DNA of 59,746 nt. Source: Terriglobia bacterium. Lineage in GTDB: Bacteria; Acidobacteriota; Terriglobia; Terriglobales; Acidobacteriaceae. The notes under the pieces were generated by a model. It saw only the letters and a program-made list of their open reading frames with translations. It was not told the DNA's origin and did no database searches. The stretch lies in the NCBI GenBank assembly GCA_020073215.1, contig JAIQFO010000031.1, forward strand, positions 1-59,746, read 5' to 3'. Both the position numbers and the translations under genes were made by a program. This document shows, in pieces, positions 17,784-24,405 of the stretch (its first letter is position 1; each line of letters begins with the position of its first letter).

Positions 17784-18140
17784 CTATTTGAATGAGGCGA
17801 CTGCTTCGTCCTGGACCTGGAAAACCTCGAACAAGTTCAGTAATCCGATCATCTTCAAAGTCTGCACGGTAAACTTGCTTGGGTTCAGCAGCTTAACCGC
17901 ACCGCCTCGCTGTTTTGCGGCTGTCATACAGCGGACCAGGAGGCCGATTCCACTGGAATCGATCATCGGAACCTCTGAGAGTTCCAGAATAAGCCGAATT
18001 GTTCCGTTGTCCATCAGTTCGTCCAGGTTTTCGCGAAGCCGGTCCACGGCAGCACCAAGCGTGATCTTGCCACTTAGCTTAATCAGCTTCACATCTCCCA
18101 GACTCCGAACTTCTCCCAGACTCCGAATCTCGATTTCCAC
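17784..18140 (-). CDS. STAS-domain protein (anti-anti-sigma factor-like)
   Basis: A 118-residue STAS protein. The phosphorylatable serine region MIDSSGIGLLV matches SpoIIAA/RsbV-type anti-sigma-factor antagonists, which bind and neutralise an anti-sigma kinase when unphosphorylated. The GTG at 18140 is used because homology starts there. The N-terminus contains an 18-bp tandem duplication that gives two RSLG units (EIRSLGEVRSLGDV). No anti-sigma kinase lies nearby. It diverges from the GAF-HlyD operon, with the promoter of the latter between them. Confidence 0.8.
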   Translation of the reverse strand: MEIEIRSLGEVRSLGDVKLIKLSGKITLGAAVDRLRENLDELMDNGTIRLILELSEVPMIDSSGIGLLVRCMTAAKQRGGAVKLLNPSKFTVQTLKMIGLLNLFEVFQVQDEAVASFK

Positions 18141-18223
18141 GTTTAGGCCCCACCTGAGGCGACCGCGATCCCGGTTTGCGAGACCGCGTGTTCTTGGCAA
18201 AATCACATGTCTGCGAGATCGTG

Positions 18224-18252
18224 TTGACTCTCACCCAACCGTCTGCTACAGT
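18224..18252 (+). promoter_or_regulatory. Sigma-70-type promoter of the GAF-HlyD/adaptor/M50 operon
   Basis: TTGACT (18224-18229) and TACAGT (18247-18252) are separated by exactly 17 bases, about 80 bases before the chosen ATG at 18332. It falls inside the 5' extension of the frame, which argues against starts upstream of about 18259. Confidence 0.6.
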
Positions 18253-18331
18253 GCGTGCTCAAATTAGAGGAAGCCCGGCATTTTTGCAAGCCGGAAGTTT
18301 CCCCCGCCCGGTGTTATTCCGCGCCACGTGT

Positions 18332-20740
18332 ATGACGCCACAGGGATCTAAGCTCGACATCACTATCGCTGGCTTTGCCTCGCGACTGTTGGAATTGCGT
18401 GAGACGGCTGACCGTGCCCGGATCACCGCCCAGACGGTCGTGGACCGGTTCCCGGGCGCCACCGTTACCGTCTATCTCCTCTCGGAAGACCAAGAGGGTC
18501 GGTTCTGGTCCGCCCGCGCCACCGCTGGAGATGGCGCCGAACCGGACCCAGTCATCCCAGCCGAGGCCGGAACCTTAGGGTCGCTGTTCCGCGACCGGCA
18601 AATGATTGTCTTCGAGGGCGGTGATCTGGTCCGCGAAGATTACGCCCATCTCAATGTTCGCCGCACGCTGCAATACCTTGCCTGTGTCCCCCTGCTCCAC
18701 AAAGAAGCGCTCATCGGTTCGATCGAGATCCTCAGCTTCGACGCCCTATTGGATCGGACATCACTTGCGGCTCTGGAACCTCTGGTCGAGATCGCCGCCC
18801 AGGCGCTGGTTTCCTCTCAGCAATATGAAGAAGAACGCGACAACTCCCTGACCTCGATCACGCGGCTCACCCAGTTCTACGACATCGAAAAAGCGTTCAG
18901 TTCCACGCTCGAGATGGATGAGTTGCTTCCGATTATCGGCAACAAGATCCGGGAAAGTTTGGACTGCGACGGGGTGAACCTATGGCTGGTTCAAGGCGAC
19001 GGCAGCCTTTCCGTCATGTATCAAGCCGGAGTTGATCTGACGACAACCAAGGGAATGGTTCAGAAAGCAGGCGAAGGGATTGCGGGCGACGTCTCGGAAA
19101 ACGGCGAAGCGGTGTTGATTGCGGAACCCGAGGACGAGCGGTTGACGCGCCGGAACCAAGGTCTGGAGGAAGGCAAGATCGAATCCCTCATGGTGGTTCC
19201 CCTTATCGACAAGGGCTCCCTGGTAGGAGTAGTCGAAGCGGTGAATCCGCTCGGCGGCAAGCCCTTTGATGAAGACGATCTGTTCGTGCTCACCAGCCTG
19301 AATGAGACGGCGACCATCGCTCTTCACAACGCCAGCCTGCTGCTTGCCGAGCGCAAGGTCGAGATTCTGGAAACGCTGGTCAGAGTCAGCCACGAGATCA
19401 CCTCGACGCTGAACCTGGAGCGCGTTTTTCAGACCATCGTCAACGCGCCCCAGGCCGTAATTCCTTACGAGCGTGCCGCCATTGCCCTCGAGCAGGGTGG
19501 GAAATATAAACTCTGTGCTGTCACCGGGGTTACGCAAGTCGATGTAGACGCCCCTGACATTGCCCCGCTCAACGCCATCCTGCGCTGGTCGCTGCTGTCC
19601 GGGGAGACCACGTACGTCCGGCAGCACGGCGACGAGATCGACGCCGCCAGGGAAGAGACCCGTGCCAAGTTCCAGAGTTATTTCGAGACCTCGGGCATGC
19701 GGGGCTTTTACGCGATTCCGCTCACCGACGACACCGGGCGGGTCGGCATCCTCGGTCTCGAAAGCCCGGACCCGGATTTTCTTTCCCCTGCCCATTTGGA
19801 GATCCTGCAGGTCCTGGCCGGACAGGCGACCGTCGCCCTGCGCAATGCACAGATGTATAAGGAAGTGCCGTTCATTTCCGTGCTCCAGCCGGTGCTGGAG
19901 AAGAAGCGGAAGTTTATGGCCATGGAAAAACGGCGGCGCACCCTGGTGATCGCTGCCGCCGTCGCGGTGTTGATCTTCCTGGCCGTATTCCCCTTACCCC
20001 TGCGGGTGGATGGAGATGCCGTAGTGGCTCCGCTGCACTCCGCGCAGATACAGCCCGAGGTGGAGGGGGTGGTCAGCCGGGTGTACGTTCGTGAAGGCGA
20101 TCATGTCACCCATGACCAGATCCTCGCGGAACTCGCGGATTGGGAACCTCGCTCGGCGCTGGCCCAGGCCCAGGCCAAGTATCAGACCGCCATGCTGCAG
20201 ATGAATCGTTCGCTGGCAGCGAATGACGGCAGCCAAGCCGGCGTCGAGCGCGTCCAGGCCGACTACTGGAAGTCGGAAGTCGCCAGGGACCAGACCCTGC
20301 TGGACAAGACGCGATTGCGCTCGCCGATCGATGGGCTGGTCGCCACGCCTCACGTGGAAAACCTGGTGGGGAGGCGCTTGCAGTATGGAGACAGCTTCGC
20401 CGAAGTGGTCGATACCTCGCGGGCAGTCGTGGACGTGGCCGTTGAGGATTCCGATTCCGCATTGCTGCGCGCCGGGGCGCAAGCTTCGGTCAAGCTCAAC
20501 AGTTTCCCCACGCGAATCTTTCGCGGTGACGTGATCGTCGTCAGCCCCAAGGGAATCCTGCAGGGCGATGCGCGAGTATTCTTCGCGCGGATTGCAGTCG
20601 CGAACTCCGATGGAGCCATTCGCGCCGGCATGGAAGGACGAGGAAAAGTGCGCGTGGGTTGGTATCCCGCCGGCTATGTCCTGTTTCGCAAACCGCTTTT
20701 GTGGATCTATTCCCGAGCCTGGTCGTGGTTTGGGGTGTGA
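18332..20740 (+). CDS. Triple-GAF protein fused to an HlyD-type membrane-fusion adaptor
   Basis: An 802-residue chimera from the ATG at 18332; TTG 18284 and GTG 18311 are alternative starts. Residues about 15-160, 185-330 and 345-520 look like three successive GAF ligand-sensing domains. A single transmembrane helix (about 543-562, TLVIAAAVAVLIFLAVFPL) follows. The rest is a periplasmic adaptor with a split lipoyl-like barrel (VVAPLHSAQIQPEVEGVVSRVYVREGD and LRSPIDGLVATPHVENLVG) around a short helical hairpin. GAF sensors are normally cytosolic and adaptors periplasmic, so the protein could couple a cytoplasmic signal to export. It begins a three-gene operon; the next gene starts 18 bases after its stop. 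Confidence 0.82.
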   Translation: MTPQGSKLDITIAGFASRLLELRETADRARITAQTVVDRFPGATVTVYLLSEDQEGRFWSARATAGDGAEPDPVIPAEAGTLGSLFRDRQMIVFEGGDLVREDYAHLNVRRTLQYLACVPLLHKEALIGSIEILSFDALLDRTSLAALEPLVEIAAQALVSSQQYEEERDNSLTSITRLTQFYDIEKAFSSTLEMDELLPIIGNKIRESLDCDGVNLWLVQGDGSLSVMYQAGVDLTTTKGMVQKAGEGIAGDVSENGEAVLIAEPEDERLTRRNQGLEEGKIESLMVVPLIDKGSLVGVVEAVNPLGGKPFDEDDLFVLTSLNETATIALHNASLLLAERKVEILETLVRVSHEITSTLNLERVFQTIVNAPQAVIPYERAAIALEQGGKYKLCAVTGVTQVDVDAPDIAPLNAILRWSLLSGETTYVRQHGDEIDAAREETRAKFQSYFETSGMRGFYAIPLTDDTGRVGILGLESPDPDFLSPAHLEILQVLAGQATVALRNAQMYKEVPFISVLQPVLEKKRKFMAMEKRRRTLVIAAAVAVLIFLAVFPLPLRVDGDAVVAPLHSAQIQPEVEGVVSRVYVREGDHVTHDQILAELADWEPRSALAQAQAKYQTAMLQMNRSLAANDGSQAGVERVQADYWKSEVARDQTLLDKTRLRSPIDGLVATPHVENLVGRRLQYGDSFAEVVDTSRAVVDVAVEDSDSALLRAGAQASVKLNSFPTRIFRGDVIVVSPKGILQGDARVFFARIAVANSDGAIRAGMEGRGKVRVGWYPAGYVLFRKPLLWIYSRAWSWFGV

Positions 20741-20758
20741 GGACTGGAGTGTGACGAA

Positions 20759-21670
20759 ATGCAAAATAGAAAACCGAACCGGCTCGCTCTAGTCCTGCTG
20801 TGCGCGGCTTTGCTGTCCTCGGTAGCCTGCTCCCAGAAGGGCACGGAAGTCATAGCCGCTCCCTCTCCCGCTCCTTCGGCGACGCCTCCTCTGGCAACGA
20901 GCATTTCCGACCGCGACGGCGGCTTTACGGTTTCAGGCCCGTTAATTGTGGAACATCAGCTCGACGTGCTCGCGCAACGCGATGGCCTGATCGCCGAACT
21001 GCGTTCCGACGCGGGCGCAAACGTTCGCGCCGGGGACCTGCTGGCGCAGTTGGATGACCGGCAACTGGCGGCCGACCTGGAGGCGGCACGCGCCAAGACC
21101 CATAGTACGGAAGCCGACTTGAAGGCCTGGAAAGCCGAGGCCAGAGTCTTGCAGTCCGACTACGACCGGGCCCAAAAAATGTGGGACGCCCAGTTGATCA
21201 CGCGCGAGCAGCTCGACCATGCGAAATTCAAAGCCGAAGCCGATCAATTCGACGTGCAAAGGGTGGAACAGCTGCTGATTAACGCTCAACAGACGCAACA
21301 TTCTCTTGAGCTGGAACTCGACAAGACCCGGATCCGCGCACCCTTTTCCGGAGTGGTCGCCCGCCGCTACGTCCGCCAGGGACAGCAGGTCGCCAAGGGG
21401 GACCGGCTGTTCTGGGTCGCCGCCGCGGGTCCATTGCGCATGAGGTTCACGGTTCCGGAAAAGTTTGTCGGGGTTCTGAAGGTCGGACAGCAGCTGGCCA
21501 TGACGGTTCCGAATTTTCCGGGGCAGGAATACAAAGCCAAGGTCGTGCAGTTAAGTTCGATCGTTGATCCCACCAGCGGCACCTTTGACGGCATGGTCGA
21601 GGTAGTGGGCGCGCCCGGTCCGCTAAGGCCAGGAATGAACTCCATTCTGCGCATCGACACCCGTCCATGA
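20759..21670 (+). CDS. Lipoprotein periplasmic adaptor (HlyD/RND membrane-fusion type)
   Basis: A 303-residue lipoprotein: the signal peptide ends in the lipobox SSVAC with acylated Cys24. The mature part has the usual adaptor order: beta-barrel/lipoyl half (LDVLAQRDGLIAELRSDAGANVRAGD), an alpha-hairpin coiled coil (about 105-175), the second lipoyl half (TRIRAPFSGVVARRYVRQGQQV) and a beta-barrel domain. Adaptors bridge an inner-membrane transporter to an outer-membrane channel, but neither partner is encoded in the window. The stop overlaps the next start by four bases (ATGA at 21667-21670), so the two are translationally coupled. Confidence 0.88.
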   Translation: MQNRKPNRLALVLLCAALLSSVACSQKGTEVIAAPSPAPSATPPLATSISDRDGGFTVSGPLIVEHQLDVLAQRDGLIAELRSDAGANVRAGDLLAQLDDRQLAADLEAARAKTHSTEADLKAWKAEARVLQSDYDRAQKMWDAQLITREQLDHAKFKAEADQFDVQRVEQLLINAQQTQHSLELELDKTRIRAPFSGVVARRYVRQGQQVAKGDRLFWVAAAGPLRMRFTVPEKFVGVLKVGQQLAMTVPNFPGQEYKAKVVQLSSIVDPTSGTFDGMVEVVGAPGPLRPGMNSILRIDTRP

Positions 21671-23820
21671 ATCTGACTCGCGCCCTCGAAGTAGCTCTGC
21701 CGGAGATCCCGGCGCGCATCATGGCGCAGAGCTGCCCGCGTCTTCACCCCGATGTCGTCTTCAAAGAACACATCGTGGATGGCAGACCTACGGTGCGGGT
21801 TTTCGTGCCGGGCGTGGATGCCATGTTCAATCTCACGCCCCAGACCTGGGATCTGGTGCGTTTCTTTGATGGCCAGCGCAGCTACGAACAAGTGGCGGAA
21901 GCATACACCAGCCAAACCGGCATGGCCATTTCGCTCGACGAAGTGCATGAGGTGGCCAACGACCTGGAGTCCATTAACTTCTGGTACAAGACGCCGCGTG
22001 AAAAGAACATCTTATTGATGCAGCAGTCCGCGGATGAGCGCCGGAGCGCGTTAAAGCCGAAACGAAAGTGGGCCGACCTCGCATTTATCAAATTTCCGGC
22101 ATTCAATCCGGACAACTTTCTGGTCTGGCTGGAAAAGCGCATCCGGTTCGTGTTTACGTGGTGGTTCACCCTCATCACACTCGCTGCCTTCGCTTGCATG
22201 GTGACGATTTTCATTCTGCACTGGAGCGAAGTCGGCCGCGATACCCTGCAGTTCTTCAATTTTGCCGACAAGACCTGGCTGGATATCGCCGTGTTCTGGG
22301 GAATCACGCTGGTGTTGGGGGCGATCCATGAGACCGCCCATGGCGTCACCTGCAGACATTTTGGAGGCCGGGTCGCGACCATGGGCTTCGCCCTGGTATA
22401 CCTGACGCCGGCCTTTTATACCGACACGACCGAGGGTGTGGTTCTTTGCCAACCCCTCGAGCGCGTGCTGATTACCGTGGCTGGCGTGTGGTCGGAGCTC
22501 TACCTTTGTACGGTCGCAACGGTCATCTGGTGGGGAACCGCGCCGGCAACTCCAGTTCACGACTTCGCCTACGTGATGATGTTGATGACCGGCATCGCAA
22601 CCCTCCTGCTGAACTGGAATCCGCTGATGAAACTCGACGGATACTATATTCTCTGCGATGTTCTCGGCATCCTGGACCTCAAAGAAAATTCGACCGCCTA
22701 CGTCTCTGCGTGGGTCAGACGGCACGTCTGGCGCCTGCCGGTTGAAGTCCCCTACGTCCCCAGGCGCAGGCGGTTGGGCTTTGCGGTTTATGCGGTCATC
22801 TCGGGCCTGTACAGCTACACCGTGCTGTTCATTCTGGCACGGTTCGTGGGGAACGTTTTCCGCAACTTCAATCCCGACTGGTCCTTCATTCCAGAGCTAG
22901 CCACGGGAGCTCTCATCTTCCGGTCGCGAATCCGTTCGGCGGTGAATCTGATGAAATTCATTTATCTCGACAAGAAAGACCGAGTTCGGGGCTGGTTGAG
23001 TTCCCACCGGCTGCAATGGGCGGTCGCGGGAGTCGTGGCGTTTTTGCTCCTTCCCCTGTGGCGCGAATCGATCAGCGGACGATTTGTTCTGGAAGCCGCG
23101 AACCGCGCCGTGATCCGCGCCCAGATCGCGGGCACCGTGGAGAAAGTGTATGCGGACGAAGGCCAGACAATCCTGTCGGGCGCGCCCCTGGTGCAGCTCC
23201 GAAACCTCCCGCTCGAAGCGAAGCAGGCAAAGAACGATGCCGACTATCGGGTGGCCGCCGCCGGAGTGAATTCCGCCCAACTCCGCTACACCGAAACCGG
23301 TGCGGCGTTGCAGAAACGTGAGCAGCTCGGGCAAGAAAATCACATTCTCGCCGCGGAAGTGCAGACTCTGGAATTGAAGTCTCCGATTACAGGGGTTGTG
23401 ATGACGCCCCGGGTGACCGATCGTCTCGGCAGCTATGTGACCGCGGGCACCGAACTGGCGGAAGTTGACGACGCGCGGACCCTGCGTGCGCGAATCTATG
23501 TTTCGGAATACGAAATGTACAAATACCGCCCGAACTCCACCGCCCGCCTGCATGTGGATGGCATCTTCCGGAAATGGGACGCCACAGCCCTGGCCGTGTC
23601 GCCCACCTCTTCCGAGATTGCGCCCGGTTTGCTCGACATGACGAAGTTCGCGGGGATGCGCCCGCCGACTTTCTACGCCATCGATCTTCTGCTGAAAAGC
23701 GAGGAGGATAGACTGAAGCCGGGCATGGCTGGCACCGCCAGGATCTATAGCCGCCGCCGGAGCATTGCCGGGTTTGCGTACCGCGCGGCCGCCGATTTCG
23801 CCGGCCGGAAACTCTGGTAG
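21667..23820 (+). CDS. PqqD-like / M50 site-2 protease / HlyD fusion membrane protein
   Basis: A 717-residue three-part protein. Residues about 22-108 resemble the PqqD winged-helix fold that serves as a precursor-peptide recognition element in many RiPP pathways (LHPDVVFKEHIVDGRPTVRV, then FNLTPQTWDLVRFFDG). Residues about 160-445 are a polytopic M50 metalloprotease with HETAH (221-225) and the third-ligand motif NPLMKLDG (Asp324). After another helix (about 452-468) comes an HlyD-like lipoyl/barrel region to the end. I infer that it binds a peptide, cuts it in the membrane and hands it to an export path. It is the last gene of the operon. Confidence 0.85.
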   Translation: MNLTRALEVALPEIPARIMAQSCPRLHPDVVFKEHIVDGRPTVRVFVPGVDAMFNLTPQTWDLVRFFDGQRSYEQVAEAYTSQTGMAISLDEVHEVANDLESINFWYKTPREKNILLMQQSADERRSALKPKRKWADLAFIKFPAFNPDNFLVWLEKRIRFVFTWWFTLITLAAFACMVTIFILHWSEVGRDTLQFFNFADKTWLDIAVFWGITLVLGAIHETAHGVTCRHFGGRVATMGFALVYLTPAFYTDTTEGVVLCQPLERVLITVAGVWSELYLCTVATVIWWGTAPATPVHDFAYVMMLMTGIATLLLNWNPLMKLDGYYILCDVLGILDLKENSTAYVSAWVRRHVWRLPVEVPYVPRRRRLGFAVYAVISGLYSYTVLFILARFVGNVFRNFNPDWSFIPELATGALIFRSRIRSAVNLMKFIYLDKKDRVRGWLSSHRLQWAVAGVVAFLLLPLWRESISGRFVLEAANRAVIRAQIAGTVEKVYADEGQTILSGAPLVQLRNLPLEAKQAKNDADYRVAAAGVNSAQLRYTETGAALQKREQLGQENHILAAEVQTLELKSPITGVVMTPRVTDRLGSYVTAGTELAEVDDARTLRARIYVSEYEMYKYRPNSTARLHVDGIFRKWDATALAVSPTSSEIAPGLLDMTKFAGMRPPTFYAIDLLLKSEEDRLKPGMAGTARIYSRRRSIAGFAYRAAADFAGRKLW

Positions 23821-23829
23821 GAAAGAGAA

Positions 23830-23856
23830 AAGGCTGCGAGTCGACCTCGCAGCCTT
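23830..23856 (-). terminator. Intrinsic terminator between the M50 gene and the convergent repeat-peptide gene
   Basis: AAGGCTGCGAG and CTCGCAGCCTT form a perfect 11-bp stem around TCGAC. On the minus strand the stem is followed by TTTTCTCTTTC, so it should stop transcription of the peptide gene. On the plus strand no T-run follows, although the hairpin may still stabilise the operon's 3' end. Confidence 0.75.
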
Positions 23857-23915
23857 AGCCTACAGCTCCAATTCGTTACCGCGGTTCCGCCGCGCGATAC
23901 CCACGGTCACTACCA

Positions 23916-24170
23916 TTACTGAACGTTGACGTTGGCGCGGGTGTTCGCACGAGTATTGGCGCGGGTGTTGGCGCGAGTGTTCGCACGGGTATTCGCACGG
24001 GTATTCGCGCGAGCGGCACGAGTGTTGGCGCGGGTATTCGCGCGAGCGGCACGAGTGTTGGCACGAGCGCTGGAACGCGCTTCGCTGGTCGAGACGGCCG
24101 GGGTGCTGGCCACGATCGCCTTCTTGGTGGTGTTCAGGGTGCTGATCAACGATTTCTTTTCGATAGTCAT
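23916..24170 (-). CDS. Cationic RANT-repeat peptide, candidate precursor of a processed exported peptide
   Basis: An 84-residue protein. The ATG at 24170 has GAGGAG six bases upstream. Residues 1-31 form a leader-like segment rich in K, S and T (MTIEKKSLISTLNTTKKAIV). From residue 36, nine exact Arg-Ala-Asn-Thr units run to 77, interrupted twice by RAA and followed by RANV-NVQ. There are 13 arginines and 4 lysines against 2 glutamates, and no cysteine. Codons for each repeat residue vary (AAC/AAT, GCC/GCG, ACC/ACT, CGC/CGT) while the amino acids stay fixed, which suggests selection on the peptide. It lies convergent to a PqqD-M50-HlyD gene and under a sigma-54 promoter. I do not know a described family. 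A structural or DNA-binding role is also possible. Confidence 0.7.
   Translation of the reverse strand: MTIEKKSLISTLNTTKKAIVASTPAVSTSEARSSARANTRAARANTRANTRAARANTRANTRANTRANTRANTRANTRANVNVQ
23922..24066. repeat. 12-bp tandem coding repeats (RANT units)
   Basis: Tandem 12-base units of the form (plus strand) GTRTTSGCRCGR, with two 9-base units (GCGGCACGA) that encode RAA. A 21-base block, GCGGCACGA followed by GTGTTGGCRCGR, occurs twice. Every unit is in frame, so this is coding repetition, not a CRISPR array. Confidence 0.85.
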
Positions 24171-24225
24171 GGCGTGCTCCTCAGGCTTATTTTTTTGATC
24201 GCTTCAACTGATCGCTCTTCTCTAG

Positions 24226-24241
24226 AGCACGGGCCGTGCCA
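24226..24241 (-). promoter_or_regulatory. Sigma-54 (-24/-12) promoter of the RANT-repeat peptide gene
   Basis: Read on the minus strand the site is TGGCACGGCCCGTGCT. It matches TGGCACG-N4-TTGCW at every conserved position except one (G for T before TGC), with GG and GC at the required 12-base spacing. The predicted start of transcription is near 24215, leaving a leader of about 45 bases to the ATG. A gene for a sigma-54 activator lies next upstream. Confidence 0.8.
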
Positions 24242-24252
24242 AACCTGAGCGG

Positions 24253-24279
24253 CTTACACTCGAAATATGCAAGTGTAAG
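24253..24279. promoter_or_regulatory. Inverted repeat just upstream of the sigma-54 promoter
   Basis: CTTACACT (24253-24260) and AGTGTAAG (24272-24279) are perfect 8-bp arms with an 11-base AT-leaning spacer, about 40-65 bases upstream of the predicted transcription start. It could be a site for a second regulator or a bending protein. Confidence 0.45.
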
Positions 24280-24349
24280 AATCTAAACTATTTAAGCAGT
24301 TGCTTCGCCGAGCCCCGAAATCGTTCCCAACCGGTGAAAATTTGCCTAT

Positions 24350-24386
24350 GGTTAATTATTAACCGTATAGAGGTTAAAGTTTAACC
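24350..24386. promoter_or_regulatory. Paired 15-bp dyads, candidate activator (UAS) sites
   Basis: Two perfect palindromes, GGTTAATTATTAACC (24350-24364) and GGTTAAAGTTTAACC (24372-24386), share GGTTAAW-N-WTTAACC. Their centres are 22 bp apart (two helical turns), and they lie about 142 and 164 bases upstream of the predicted sigma-54 transcription start. Number, phasing and distance are those of enhancer sites for NtrC-type activators. The nearby activator (24406-25818) is the obvious candidate to bind them. Confidence 0.7.
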
Positions 24387-24405
24387 AATATTGTCGTCCC
24401 AACGG

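Noticed and set aside
23922..24066. Short regular repeats that could be mistaken for a CRISPR array
   Set aside because: The units are 12 bases with no spacers and stay in a single reading frame; no cas genes are near.
23926..24198. Plus-strand frame across the RANT repeats encoding (A-R-V-F/L) repeats
   Set aside because: It is the complement of the repeat region, its start lies inside the repeats without a ribosome-binding site, and the minus-strand frame has a perfect ribosome-binding site, a sigma-54 promoter and a terminator.
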